Assembly (NCBI RefSeq): GCF_018687515.1
Contig: NZ_CP061294.1
Span: 1,550,001-1,614,000, forward strand
Length of the DNA: 64,000 nt
Direction: 5' to 3'
DNA from: Polynucleobacter sp. MWH-Spelu-300-X4
GTDB lineage: Bacteria > Pseudomonadota > Gammaproteobacteria > Burkholderiales > Burkholderiaceae
Below the pieces are notes generated by a model that made no database searches, was not told where the DNA came from, and saw only the letters and a list, made by a program, of their open reading frames with translations. A program made the translations under genes and the position numbers. This document shows, piece by piece, positions 39,673 through 48,997 of this stretch (its first letter is position 1; every line of letters starts with the position of its first letter).

Positions 39673-41778
39673 TTAAAACTTGCTATCCAGTCCAACCATA
39701 ACCATCCTGCCAACTCCGGGGAAAATTCCTTCAGGCGCCCTAGATGAAATATATTTTTTATCAAATAAATTTTTAACTGACACAAAAATTTTTGTCTTTT
39801 TATCAATCTTGATATCGCCATTTAGCTGATAAACGGTATATCCAGGCAGAACACCCGATCTACCATTAGAGCTTGGCTCAACTGTATTTTCCAAGTTGCT
39901 AAATTGTTCTGAAATATAGGCCATGCCAATGCCACTAGACCAACGATTGGTGTCGTAATTTAAGCTAGCGTTAAGCGTGTGCTTGGGAGCATAGGTTAAT
40001 CGATTCCCATCTCTATTCTTCCCAGAAATCATTCTTGTGCTATCTAATTTGGCGACAGGCAACCATGTGTAGGCTCCGGACAATTTCCAATGGTTGTCAG
40101 GCCTCCAACTACCAGCAAATTCAACCCCTTGATTTAAAGTCTTGCCAGCATTAGTTAACTGAGTCCCAGAACCACCCGAGGCTGACTTGGAAACAATCTG
40201 ATTATCAAAGTCTAATCTGAATACCGTGAACTCATAATCTCCATGCGACCATTTTCCCCGTAGCCCTAACTCAAAATTAGTACTTCGTTCAGCGTGTAAA
40301 TCTTCGGGAACCCCCGTTGAAGAAATCGCATCCGCCACAGTTGGTGGCGCAAAACCTTTATGAACACCAGCAAACATTACCGAATCTTTTGCCATGTCAT
40401 AAGTGACACCCACACCTGGAACAAACTCCGTATTTGAGCTAGCGCCAGACTTTTGTGTCATCTGATTAACTCGATCTTGTTTATAACGCTCGACCCTAAG
40501 GCCTGGCGTAACAGTTAATTCATTATTTAGCTGTGCTCTATTTTCAAGATATAAAGCAATTGCTTTTGCTTTACGCATATCTCGCTCTCGATAACCTCCA
40601 ACATAGTCACCAGATGTATAGGCAGCATCAACCTCATAAGTGCTTAGGCCAATGGCTCTAGCCCTACGATTATTCATTTGTTCTTCATGTGCTCGAATCC
40701 CAACATGAATTTCTTGATCGAGATCTGCTAATTTATATTTTTTAGTTAATCTACTATCAAGACCTAGAACATCAAACTTCCTCAACCGCCCATCCACAGT
40801 TGAACCCATTGTTGTTACAACTGGGTCACTTCCTTGAGTATGTGATTGCCGCCACCAATTTCTATTGGCTGTATTCCAATACAGTAAATTTTTCCAAGTA
40901 GCTTCATTGCCTAAATCACTAACCGCAGTCAGATCAAGACTTTCTCTACTAAGAAACATTTGATCATTGATAGCTTTATTCTGCTTGTAATTAGTTTGAT
41001 ACTCGTACTCCGTTAGACCTAGGTAGGTATGTTTTGAGGATTGATCATAATTGGTGTACTTAAGACCCAGATAATGATTAGAACCAATTTGCGTCCCCGC
41101 TTTTATTACGACATCAGTTAAGTTAAATGGTGTCTGACGCCAACCATCACCATCTTTTTTCAGCATAGAAATGCTTGCATGATGGCCGTCCCAGCGAGTC
41201 CCGTATTCAGCTAATATATTTTTACTAGATTGAGTTCCAGCAGATAACTTCACTCTTGGTCCATTTAATTTAGATGGGTCTCGGGTAATGTAATTAACCA
41301 CACCACCAATAGTCGATGGCCCATATGCCAAAGAACCGCTGCCTTTTAAAACTTCAATTTTCTCCATGCGCTCAACGGGTGGACTGTAATAACTAGATGG
41401 ATCTGTATAAGGACCTAACGCAATAGGAGCGCCATCTTCTAAGAGCAATATTTTTTTACTCATGGTCGAACCAATACCGCGTATACCAATACGTGGATAA
41501 AAACCATATCCATCTGTTTCAACAACATTCACACCGGGCACTTTCTTTAATGCATCTTGTGCTGAAACTGGTTGATTACTTTGAAGTTCACGTTCTGTAA
41601 CTACAGATAATGAGCCGGGGATATTTTTATACTCTGACTCAGAACCCAGAATTTGAATAGCTGGCAATTGAGTTTCTTCTTTAGCCATTGCAAGATGACT
41701 AGTCGACGGAAACAGAATTGCTGCTAGGATCGTTGATACGGGTATAGAGATACCGCTAGATTTATTTTTAATTCGCAT
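39673..41778 (-). CDS. TonB-dependent outer-membrane receptor (FecA-like)
   Basis: 701 residues. Signal peptide at about 1-32, then the plug domain with SVVTERELQSNQPVSAQDALKKVPGV and GIRGIGSTMSKKILLLEDGAPIALGPYTDP, and a 22-strand barrel ending with Phe (DSKF). The plug region ETDGYGFYPRIGIRGIG resembles FecA/iron-chelate receptors. A TonB box is likely near EETQLPAIQIL. An AraC-type regulator is encoded next door and a Fur-like site lies upstream, so iron uptake is the best guess. The ligand is unknown. Confidence 0.9.
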   Translation of the reverse strand: MRIKNKSSGISIPVSTILAAILFPSTSHLAMAKEETQLPAIQILGSESEYKNIPGSLSVVTERELQSNQPVSAQDALKKVPGVNVVETDGYGFYPRIGIRGIGSTMSKKILLLEDGAPIALGPYTDPSSYYSPPVERMEKIEVLKGSGSLAYGPSTIGGVVNYITRDPSKLNGPRVKLSAGTQSSKNILAEYGTRWDGHHASISMLKKDGDGWRQTPFNLTDVVIKAGTQIGSNHYLGLKYTNYDQSSKHTYLGLTEYEYQTNYKQNKAINDQMFLSRESLDLTAVSDLGNEATWKNLLYWNTANRNWWRQSHTQGSDPVVTTMGSTVDGRLRKFDVLGLDSRLTKKYKLADLDQEIHVGIRAHEEQMNNRRARAIGLSTYEVDAAYTSGDYVGGYRERDMRKAKAIALYLENRAQLNNELTVTPGLRVERYKQDRVNQMTQKSGASSNTEFVPGVGVTYDMAKDSVMFAGVHKGFAPPTVADAISSTGVPEDLHAERSTNFELGLRGKWSHGDYEFTVFRLDFDNQIVSKSASGGSGTQLTNAGKTLNQGVEFAGSWRPDNHWKLSGAYTWLPVAKLDSTRMISGKNRDGNRLTYAPKHTLNASLNYDTNRWSSGIGMAYISEQFSNLENTVEPSSNGRSGVLPGYTVYQLNGDIKIDKKTKIFVSVKNLFDKKYISSRAPEGIFPGVGRMVMVGLDSKF

Positions 41779-41850
41779 GTAGCCACCTTTATTGAAAGTT
41801 GGCTGGCTACAAATTAGAGAACTAGACTCTCTACGGCTGGCTATTTTTTA

Positions 41851-41867
41851 GTTATATAAAATATAAC
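41851..41867. promoter_or_regulatory. Inverted repeat upstream of TonB receptor
   Basis: Perfect inverted repeat with arms GTTATAT and ATATAAC around AAA. The left part GTTATATAAA also occurs twice in the AraC/autotransporter intergenic region (42966 and 43078). Could be a regulator site or a simple AT-rich promoter element. Confidence 0.4.
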
Positions 41868-41876
41868 CTTATCACA

Positions 41877-41895
41877 AATAATAACCATTCTTATT
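41877..41895. promoter_or_regulatory. Possible Fur box upstream of TonB receptor
   Basis: The 19-base segment AATAATAACCATTCTTATT agrees with the Fur consensus GATAATGATAATCATTATC at 12 of 19 positions. It lies about 100 bases upstream of the receptor start codon. AT-rich sequence makes chance matches possible. Confidence 0.4.
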
Positions 41896-41939
41896 ACTAA
41901 GATATGCGCTGATATAAAAATGAGCAACGCCCATCACCA

Positions 41940-42941
41940 TCAATATTTCTTCCTTAAACTTCCAGGGGAATATCCAAATTTCTTGCGAAATGCTGCACTA
42001 AAGTGATTAACGTGTGCATAGCCTAATTTCTCAGCCAACTGCTTCAGGGGCACTAAAGAATTGATGATTGCTTCGTGTGCGGCATTAAGTCTGTGATTGA
42101 AAATAAAGTTATAAATAGACTCACCATACTCTTGCTCAAATTCCTCATTCAAAACTCTGGCAGACTTCCCAAATTGAGCAGCAAGAGAATTAATTGTTGG
42201 AAGTTTTCCTTCGAGGGTAATCAGATACTGGTGAACTTGCTGAGCCCTTTTATTTTTTTGCTTACTAGTTGGTATCTTTTTATCCTGATCTTCGCAAATA
42301 AATTTAGTTAATTCTGAAAGGTAATCTAGCACCCTAGCTTGAGCTAAAACTTTTTTAAGCGTAGGAGAGTATTGGGATTTCAAACAATTTTGCAGTGGGC
42401 TGTTTACATAACTAGGGATTGGCCTAACGACAACTTTAGGCATTGGATTTAACCCAAGATTTCTAATTAACTGATTGGCTAAGACTTCTCCTATCAATGC
42501 CGATAAAGATGCTTTTCCAATCATGACCGAAATCATTTCAATTTCACTAGATGTGTCTATGATTGGCGTAACTGAAACCTCATTACAGAATCGAAATAAA
42601 TCTACGCCATCACCATAAATTAAATCATTTGAGGCAAGTTGATCTCGATGAATTACACGCCCCTTCAAGAGGGTTTGAATCATTAATGTCGGCTCAGCAA
42701 ATTGTCCAGAAACTTTTGCTAGTGGTATTAACTGCCCACTAATTTCTTTTGGAAATTTGTAGTTAGAACGATAAATCGCAATTCCATTTGTTAAAAACCA
42801 ACCTTCATAACCGCCTTCACCAATTGCTTCAGGCATAGGGGTTTTTGTCCAAGGTATATCTTGGCTATCAAATAGTTCCTCTGATGTTTCAGCTGCCTCT
42901 AATAACCAATTGAAATTAACTGTATGTTTAGATCTATGCAT
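41940..42941 (-). CDS. AraC-family transcriptional regulator
   Basis: 333 residues. The C-terminal 100 residues are the double helix-turn-helix: LAAQFGKSARVLNEEFEQEYGES for the first and LAEKLGYAHVNHFSAAFRKKFGYSPGSL for the second, which carries the AraC signature. The N-terminal 200 residues are a putative ligand-sensing domain that I cannot name. Its place between a TonB receptor and a divergent autotransporter, with a direct repeat in the shared promoter, suggests it controls one or both (PchR-like role is possible). Confidence 0.9.
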   Translation of the reverse strand: MHRSKHTVNFNWLLEAAETSEELFDSQDIPWTKTPMPEAIGEGGYEGWFLTNGIAIYRSNYKFPKEISGQLIPLAKVSGQFAEPTLMIQTLLKGRVIHRDQLASNDLIYGDGVDLFRFCNEVSVTPIIDTSSEIEMISVMIGKASLSALIGEVLANQLIRNLGLNPMPKVVVRPIPSYVNSPLQNCLKSQYSPTLKKVLAQARVLDYLSELTKFICEDQDKKIPTSKQKNKRAQQVHQYLITLEGKLPTINSLAAQFGKSARVLNEEFEQEYGESIYNFIFNHRLNAAHEAIINSLVPLKQLAEKLGYAHVNHFSAAFRKKFGYSPGSLRKKY

Positions 42942-42991
42942 TCGAAAATTTTTACATACAAGATGGTTATATAAAACATCAAAAACAATAT

Positions 42992-43024
42992 TTCATATAA
43001 ATAGGTTAACTATTCATATAAATA
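42992..43024. promoter_or_regulatory. Direct repeat, candidate AraC-regulator operator
   Basis: The 12-mer TTCATATAAATA occurs at 42992-43003 and again at 43013-43024, spaced 21 bases start to start (two helical turns). AraC-family regulators typically bind such direct half-sites. It lies in the divergent promoter of the AraC gene and the autotransporter. Confidence 0.6.
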
Positions 43025-43086
43025 CCAAAACCACTTACTTATAAATTTCACTAGAGTTAACCCTAATATCTATAAGGGTTATATAA

Positions 43087-44994
43087 ATGAAATTTAAATT
43101 ATCTGCCATTCCATTTTTCACCTCGCTTTGTTTTGCGGGAAACGTATTCGCTATTGATACAACTATTTCTACAAATACAACAAATACATATTCTCTGAGT
43201 GCCAGTGAAAATTTAATGATTGACGCGAACCTCTCCGCAAGTGGCCCATCAAATTGGATGTATTGGAGAAATAATTATGGTCTTGAAGTATTAGGCGTGG
43301 CCGGCGGAAACGTAACAATTAATACATCAAAATATGTGGAAGGCCCGTGGGCAGGCATTCGACTAACTGGTTACACTTCTGACACCAGTATTGATACATT
43401 AACTAATGGTGGATTTATTGGAGCCAGTCAATATTTAGGTCAAACAGGCACAGGTATTTGGTTGTATGGTAACGGCACACTAACAGACTCAATTACTCGC
43501 ATCAATACACTTATTAATACAGGAAGTATTCAAGTTAATAACGGACAAGGTAGCACTAATGCTGCCATACAACTAGATCTTTTTTCATCAATTGGCACTA
43601 TCGAAAATAGAAGCGGGGGCATTATTGATGGTACTGGTGGACCAGCTGCTATTTGGATGTCTGGGGGCAACTCATCGGTCACCACAATTACAAACTACGG
43701 AACTATCAGTGGGGGTAGTAATTACGCCATTTACAATCAAAATGGTTCGATTGGCGAGCTCAATAACCTCCAGGGCTCCGGGTCTCCTTTAACTTATAAA
43801 GGTATTTTGCCTACTAATTACAACATTATTGTTAATAGCCCAACTCAATTCGGGCGCTTAGCTGGATACTCAGTTACTGGGCAAACTACATTTGGAATTT
43901 ATTCTGGTTCTACTCTTGCTGTAGGTACATATTCTTCAGTTTTAACTGGTATTAGTGCTTCGAATTTAACAGGGCCTTATACCAACCAAATATTTGGCGC
44001 ATATAAGTGGTCTTTAGTAAATACTTCCGGAACAACTTGGGAGTTAGACGTGATGCTTGCCGGCCCAACAGCAGCGGATACTCAATCATCTCTTGAGTTA
44101 TCAGCTAATGCATTAAAGAGTATTTACGCCCTTCAAACATCTACGCTAACAGCAGGGTTAAGTTATGACTGTTCTATCTTTGATAAAAATGGTATTTGCG
44201 TCAGTGTTGGTGGCCGCTACAACCGTGTGAATACTGGTGAAACAAAAGCCGCGAATGGATTAGTAATCGGTGCTTATAAAGTACATCCTAATGTTCGTCT
44301 TGGTGCTTGGGTAGATCAAAACTTATCCGTTAACACAGGTACAGGCGTTAACTTAAGTAATAGCAAGCCAATGTTTGGTGTATTTGGTGTTTGGAATGCT
44401 GATAAATCAGGCAATGGTTTAGAGCTTAAGGTGGCAGCAGGTTATGGCGATAAAGACTTAACAGTTACTCGTGAAACTGTTGGTTCTAGTGGCGAAGCTG
44501 GTACAGGTAAAACTCGTCTAAATACTCAAGGTGTTAGCGCTGTTGTTAGTTATAACGCACCCGTGATAGTGAATTGGGTCGCTAGCCCATATTTAGGTGC
44601 TCGTTATACAAAAGTAAGAGCAGGTGGCTATACAGAATCTGATGCTGTTACAACCCCTTTAACTTATAGCGAGTTAAAGCAAGAAGCAGCAACAGCTTTA
44701 GCGGGTATTAATTTATCAGGTCGATTAATGTCTAACTTTGGTGTATTGGCCGGTCTTGGTGCTGAACTAGATACAACGAATCGTGGTAACAACTATTCAG
44801 CAACAGGTGTTACTGGTTTAACAGATATCGCCTTTAACCCAAACATTAAGAGATTACGTGGCTCAGCTAATGTTGGTGCGTATCTTGATATTGATAAAAC
44901 ACAGCGAGTTAGTCTAAATGCTGTTTATAGAGAAGAAGCCTTCCAAAGAACTAATACGCTATCAACAATGGCTACTTATACAGCCGGTTTTTAA
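43087..44994 (+). CDS. Autotransporter with beta-helix-like passenger
   Basis: 635 residues. Signal peptide at about 1-22. Residues about 23-330 are Gly/Asn/Thr-rich with repeated short strands (INTGSIQVNNG, IENRSGGIIDGTG, ITNYGTISGGS), as in right-handed beta-helix passengers. The last 280 residues form the same barrel as the protein at 5980-7287, starting AGLSYDCSIFDKNGIC with two cysteines and ending MATYTAGF, the BAM-type terminal Phe. A surface adhesin or similar is likely; no protease triad is visible. It diverges from the AraC regulator gene. Confidence 0.85.
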   Translation: MKFKLSAIPFFTSLCFAGNVFAIDTTISTNTTNTYSLSASENLMIDANLSASGPSNWMYWRNNYGLEVLGVAGGNVTINTSKYVEGPWAGIRLTGYTSDTSIDTLTNGGFIGASQYLGQTGTGIWLYGNGTLTDSITRINTLINTGSIQVNNGQGSTNAAIQLDLFSSIGTIENRSGGIIDGTGGPAAIWMSGGNSSVTTITNYGTISGGSNYAIYNQNGSIGELNNLQGSGSPLTYKGILPTNYNIIVNSPTQFGRLAGYSVTGQTTFGIYSGSTLAVGTYSSVLTGISASNLTGPYTNQIFGAYKWSLVNTSGTTWELDVMLAGPTAADTQSSLELSANALKSIYALQTSTLTAGLSYDCSIFDKNGICVSVGGRYNRVNTGETKAANGLVIGAYKVHPNVRLGAWVDQNLSVNTGTGVNLSNSKPMFGVFGVWNADKSGNGLELKVAAGYGDKDLTVTRETVGSSGEAGTGKTRLNTQGVSAVVSYNAPVIVNWVASPYLGARYTKVRAGGYTESDAVTTPLTYSELKQEAATALAGINLSGRLMSNFGVLAGLGAELDTTNRGNNYSATGVTGLTDIAFNPNIKRLRGSANVGAYLDIDKTQRVSLNAVYREEAFQRTNTLSTMATYTAGF

Positions 44995-45015
44995 ATATTC
45001 CTTAGCAATACTTAC

Positions 45016-45040
45016 AAGCCACCTTCGGGTGGCTTTTTTA
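45016..45040 (+). terminator. Terminator after autotransporter
   Basis: 8-bp stem AAGCCACC / GGTGGCTT with a stable TTCG tetraloop, followed by a T-run; 22 bases beyond the stop codon. Confidence 0.92.
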
Positions 45041-45046
45041 TCCACT

Positions 45047-45063
45047 GTCGTGTTAAACACGAC
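45047..45063. repeat. Perfect short palindrome
   Basis: GTCGTGTT-A-AACACGAC, two 8-base arms around a single A, in the intergenic region between the autotransporter terminator and tRNA-Met. It has no T-run, so it is not a terminator; a protein-binding site is possible. Confidence 0.4.
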
Positions 45064-45216
45064 ACCACTACCCCATCCAAAACACCATTTCCCCACTCTA
45101 TCCAACAGGGTTAGACACCCACTCGCAGGATTGGGCACCGTAACCTTTTTACCGGCAAAACAAGATGGGTAGAGTTAGGCATAGTTCCGAACATTTAAAA
45201 AACGCCACTCCTATGC

Positions 45217-45222
45217 TAAAAT
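45217..45222 (+). promoter_or_regulatory. Probable -10 box of tRNA-Met
   Basis: TAAAAT with TG two bases upstream (extended -10 form), placed 11 bases before the tRNA 5' end, so transcription would begin just ahead of it. A TTTAAA-like -35 lies about 17-19 bases further upstream. Confidence 0.6.
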
Positions 45223-45232
45223 ATCGGTCTTT

Positions 45233-45309
<77 letters not shown>

Positions 45310-45358
45310 AATACTGACGGCTCACCTATGTGAGCCGTTTTCATTTAGACTATCTTTT

Positions 45359-45793
45359 ATGAATAACTGGTTAAAACGAACTCTCGTCGGTTTAGGTTTA
45401 GGCTTAAGCCTATTTTTTACTGGACCTGCTCAGGCTGAACCGGTAAAAGTGGTTTACCACCTAAGTGAAGGCATTCAACAAGCCAGTCGAGCCATTGGCA
45501 ATATTCGCAACCACCTCAATGCAGATCCAACTGCAAAAATAGTGGTTGTGACACATGGCGCCGGAATCGACTTTCTTTTAGAAGGCGCTGAAAACATGTC
45601 TGGCGTTAAGTTTGCCGGCCCCATTGGTGAGCTAGCTAGCCGAGGTGTTGAATTTAGAGCTTGTAATAACACCTTAGAAGCCCGCAAAATACCCAAAGAA
45701 CAAGTTGTTCTAGAGGCAAAAATCGTACCGTCCGGCGTTGCCGAAGTAGCAAACCTTCAGTTCAAGCAAAAATATGCGTATTTAAGACCTTAA
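45359..45793 (+). CDS. Periplasmic DsrE-family protein
   Basis: 144 residues. Sec signal at about 1-26, ending PAQA. The rest fits the DsrE/DsrF-like fold (VKVVYHLSEG, KIVVVTHGAGIDFLLEGA, GVEFRACNNTLEARKI). A single conserved Cys, as in DsrE-like sulfur-carrier proteins, sits in RACNNT. Role in sulfur handling is a family-level guess. It follows tRNA-Met and has its own terminator. Confidence 0.85.
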   Translation: MNNWLKRTLVGLGLGLSLFFTGPAQAEPVKVVYHLSEGIQQASRAIGNIRNHLNADPTAKIVVVTHGAGIDFLLEGAENMSGVKFAGPIGELASRGVEFRACNNTLEARKIPKEQVVLEAKIVPSGVAEVANLQFKQKYAYLRP

Positions 45794-45810
45794 TACGATA
45801 AATCCCCGCA

Positions 45811-45843
45811 AAAACCGCCTTATTTAGGCGGTTTTGCTTTTTT
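45811..45843 (+). terminator. Terminator after DsrE-family gene
   Basis: 10-bp stem AAAACCGCCT / AGGCGGTTTT with a five-base loop, then GCTTTTTT. It lies just beyond the stop codon. Confidence 0.9.
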
Positions 45844-45883
45844 AGCCACGTAAAATATAACTAATCTACAAAATTAACCATTT

Positions 45884-47152
45884 ATGTCAGCAACTCATAT
45901 AGAACTACTTGCCACTTCTTTATTTTGTGTCGCAATCTTGCACACATTTTCGGCATCTTTTTTTGAGCATTTAGCGCATAAATATCCTAATCATGCAGGT
46001 CTTTGGCATTTGATTGGAGAGGTTGAAACTGTTTTTGGTTTTTGGGCACTGATTCTTATTATTGGCATGGCCTTTCTTTATGGAAACCATGGTCCAGCCA
46101 TCGAGTATTTGGAAAGTCGCAATTACACCGAGCCTTTATTTGTATTTGCCATCATGGTGGTCTCCGCCAGTAAACCCATTTTATTTTTAGCGTCTACCTT
46201 TGTTAAATACACTAGCCTAGGTTTAAGCAAAGTCACCAAACTAAATACACAAACCAGTAATTACTTCATTACATTGTGCCTAGTTCCTTTATTAGGCTCT
46301 TTTATTACTGAACCAGCAGCCATGACTTTAGCGGCACTACTTCTAAAAAAAGAAGTGTTTAGCCAGAGCAAGAATGCCAAATTGCTTTACCTCACCATCG
46401 GCGCTTTATTTGTAAATATCTCTGTAGGTGGCGCCCTAACAAACTTTGCTGCACCTCCCATTCTGATGGTTGCTGGCACGTGGGGTTGGAGCACTAGCTT
46501 TGTATTTCAAACATTTGGCATAAAAACAATTAGTGTTGTATTTTTTAATGCATTACTAGTAACAACACTTTGCTATAAATCACTGCCAACCATCAACACA
46601 TCATCACCGAAACAAGATGTGATTCCACTAAACGTTAGCTTGGTTCATTTAGCCTTTCTGGTTGGCATCGTCATATTTGCTCATCACCCCGTAGTATTTA
46701 TGGGGCTATTACTCTTCTTTATGGGCTATACGCACGCATATCCTAAACACCAAAATCCATTACTACTCAAAGAAGCTTTACTAGTAGCATTTTTCTTAGC
46801 AGGATTAGTCGTGCTTGGTGGCTTACAACAATGGTGGCTACAACCTCTTCTTGAAAAACTCAACAGTGCGTTAGTGTTCTTCGGAGCAGTTGGCCTAACA
46901 GCCATTACTGACAATGCGGCCCTAACTTACCTAGGGTCGATGGTGCAAGGAACAAGCCCAGAGTTCAAATACTCCCTAGTTGCTGGCGCCATTACTGGCG
47001 GCGGCCTTACCGTCATTGCTAACGCACCCAATCCAGCAGGGCTATCAATTTTGAGAGAACACTTCCCCGAGCAAAGCATATCCGCTTTGAATTTATTTCT
47101 TGCAGCATTACCATCAACAATCATTGCCATGATTGCCTTTCAATTATTCTAA
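45884..47152 (+). CDS. Putative Na+/H+ antiporter
   Basis: 422 residues with about ten hydrophobic helices. The N-terminal LLATSLFCVAILHTFSASFFEHLAHKYPNHAGLWHLIGEVE and the central FITEPAAMTLAALL with VGGALTNFAAPPILMVA look like the family of putative Na+/H+ antiporters (PF07399-like). Likely an inner-membrane cation exchanger; the ion is not proven. Ten bases after it miaB starts. Confidence 0.82.
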   Translation: MSATHIELLATSLFCVAILHTFSASFFEHLAHKYPNHAGLWHLIGEVETVFGFWALILIIGMAFLYGNHGPAIEYLESRNYTEPLFVFAIMVVSASKPILFLASTFVKYTSLGLSKVTKLNTQTSNYFITLCLVPLLGSFITEPAAMTLAALLLKKEVFSQSKNAKLLYLTIGALFVNISVGGALTNFAAPPILMVAGTWGWSTSFVFQTFGIKTISVVFFNALLVTTLCYKSLPTINTSSPKQDVIPLNVSLVHLAFLVGIVIFAHHPVVFMGLLLFFMGYTHAYPKHQNPLLLKEALLVAFFLAGLVVLGGLQQWWLQPLLEKLNSALVFFGAVGLTAITDNAALTYLGSMVQGTSPEFKYSLVAGAITGGGLTVIANAPNPAGLSILREHFPEQSISALNLFLAALPSTIIAMIAFQLF

Positions 47153-47162
47153 GTAAGCAATA

Positions 47163-48503
47163 ATGAAAAAAGTTTATATCCGCACCTTCGGCTGTCAAAT
47201 GAATGAATACGATTCAGACAAAATGGCCGACGTATTAAATGCAAAAGAAGGTCTTATCCAAACAGATACACCAGAAGATGCTGATGTGATTCTTCTAAAT
47301 ACTTGCTCTGTTCGGGAAAAAGCCCAGGAGAAAGTGTTTTCGGATTTAGGTCGTTTACGCGAATTAAAAGCAAATAAACCCGACCTACTAATTGGTGTTG
47401 GCGGTTGCGTTGCTAGCCAAGAGGGCAAGCACATTGTCACAAGAGCACCCTATGTCGATATTGTTTTTGGGCCACAAACGCTGCACCGTTTACCGGAACT
47501 TATTAATGCCCGTAAGAAGACTGGCATCTCACAAGTAGATATTAGCTTTCCTGAAATAGAAAAATTCGACAACCTACCTCCCGCTCGGGTGGAAGGTGGC
47601 TCTGCCTATGTGTCCATTATGGAAGGCTGCTCAAAGTATTGCAGCTATTGCGTTGTGCCCTATACGCGTGGCGAAGAAGTATCTCGCCCATTCGAAGATG
47701 TTTTAACTGAGATTGCTGGCCTTGCGCAACAGGGCGTACAAGAAATTCATCTACTAGGTCAAAACGTCAACGCCTATAGAGGAACTATGCAAGGCACAGA
47801 TGAGATCGCCGACTTTGCATTACTTTTAGAATATGTGGCAGAAGTTCCAGGTATTGAACGCATTAGATTTACAACCAGCCACCCGAAAGAATTTACGCAA
47901 CGTTTAATCGATGCGTACAAAAAAATACCTAAGCTGGTTAACCATTTACATCTGCCCGTTCAACATGGCTCAGACAGAATTCTTGCCAGTATGAAGCGTG
48001 GTTATACAGTTTTAGAGTACAAGAGCGTTATTAAAAAACTAAAAGCAATTAGACCTAATTTGGTCATCTCTAGCGACTTCATTGTGGGCTTTCCAGGAGA
48101 AACTGATGAAGACTTTAATCAATTGATGAAATTGGTCGAAGATATCAAATTTGATAATAGCTACTGCTTCATCTATAGCGAACGTCCAGGCACACCTGCT
48201 GCCAACTTAAAAGATGACACTCCTAAAGAAGTTAAAAATGCCCGCCTAAAACAACTCGTCGCAAAAATTGATGAGCATGTATGGGAAATCAATCAAACCA
48301 TGGTTGGCAATACTGAAAAGGTCATGATGGAAAGTATGGCTAGAGATGGCTTACATCTTCAAGGCAGAACAGAGAATGGTCGAGTGGTATTAATTGATGT
48401 CAATACAGATCAAGCCAAACGTTTATTAGGTAAATTAATCACTGTAAAAATTACAGAAGCCATGCCACACTCTCTGCGTGGCGAACTTCTTATAAAAGAA
48501 TGA
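47163..48503 (+). CDS. miaB: tRNA-2-methylthio-N6-dimethylallyladenosine synthase
   Basis: Radical SAM methylthiotransferase that modifies A37 to ms2i6A. 446 residues: N-terminal UPF0004 domain with [12 protein letters not shown] and [10 protein letters not shown], the radical SAM cluster motif [15 protein letters not shown] (CxxxCxxC), and a C-terminal TRAM domain. The stop overlaps the ybeY start by four bases. This is the miaB-ybeY-corC-lnt order common in proteobacteria, though phoH is missing between. Confidence 0.96.
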   Translation: MKKVYIRTFGCQMNEYDSDKMADVLNAKEGLIQTDTPEDADVILLNTCSVREKAQEKVFSDLGRLRELKANKPDLLIGVGGCVASQEGKHIVTRAPYVDIVFGPQTLHRLPELINARKKTGISQVDISFPEIEKFDNLPPARVEGGSAYVSIMEGCSKYCSYCVVPYTRGEEVSRPFEDVLTEIAGLAQQGVQEIHLLGQNVNAYRGTMQGTDEIADFALLLEYVAEVPGIERIRFTTSHPKEFTQRLIDAYKKIPKLVNHLHLPVQHGSDRILASMKRGYTVLEYKSVIKKLKAIRPNLVISSDFIVGFPGETDEDFNQLMKLVEDIKFDNSYCFIYSERPGTPAANLKDDTPKEVKNARLKQLVAKIDEHVWEINQTMVGNTEKVMMESMARDGLHLQGRTENGRVVLIDVNTDQAKRLLGKLITVKITEAMPHSLRGELLIKE

Positions 48504-48967
48504 AGAAAAAAACACATCAATTAACGTTAGATATGCAATTCGCCAGTGAAGCACTAGCGGAGAAGTGGGGTCTTCAGATTACCAAACCCAAGCTAAAGAA
48601 ATGGGTTCAAGCAGCTTTATTAGAAGATGCCACCATCACCATTCGTTTTGTTGGTAGAGCAGAGGGCAGAAAATTAAATGCCGCTTATCGCCAGAAAGAT
48701 TACGCCACGAATGTTTTAACGTTTCCATATGAAGAACAACCTGGCATTGACCACTTGTACGCAGACATTGTCATCTGCCCTCCCGTAGTCGAAAAGGAAG
48801 CTAAAGAACAAAAAAAGGCTTTTTTACAACACTTAGCCCACTTAACGATTCATGGGACTTTACATGCGCAAGGCTTTGATCACGAGGATGAAGTAGAAGC
48901 CCTGGCGATGGAAGAATTGGAAATTGCTATCTTGAAAAAAATAAAGCAACCCAATCCGTATGAATAA
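48500..48967 (+). CDS. ybeY: Endoribonuclease YbeY
   Basis: Metal-dependent RNase of 16S rRNA 3' processing and ribosome quality control. 155 residues. The zinc motif is [16 protein letters not shown] (HGxLHxxGxDH). Overlaps miaB by four bases; about 30 bases before corC. Confidence 0.95.
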   Translation: MKKKTHQLTLDMQFASEALAEKWGLQITKPKLKKWVQAALLEDATITIRFVGRAEGRKLNAAYRQKDYATNVLTFPYEEQPGIDHLYADIVICPPVVEKEAKEQKKAFLQHLAHLTIHGTLHAQGFDHEDEVEALAMEELEIAILKKIKQPNPYE

Positions 48968-48997
48968 ATTCATCTAAATGCGTTATCCTTAGAAATT

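Noticed and set aside
43087..44100. Possible CRISPR or tandem DNA repeat in the autotransporter passenger
   Set aside because: The repetition is at protein level (short beta-helix turns) and the DNA is not regularly spaced.
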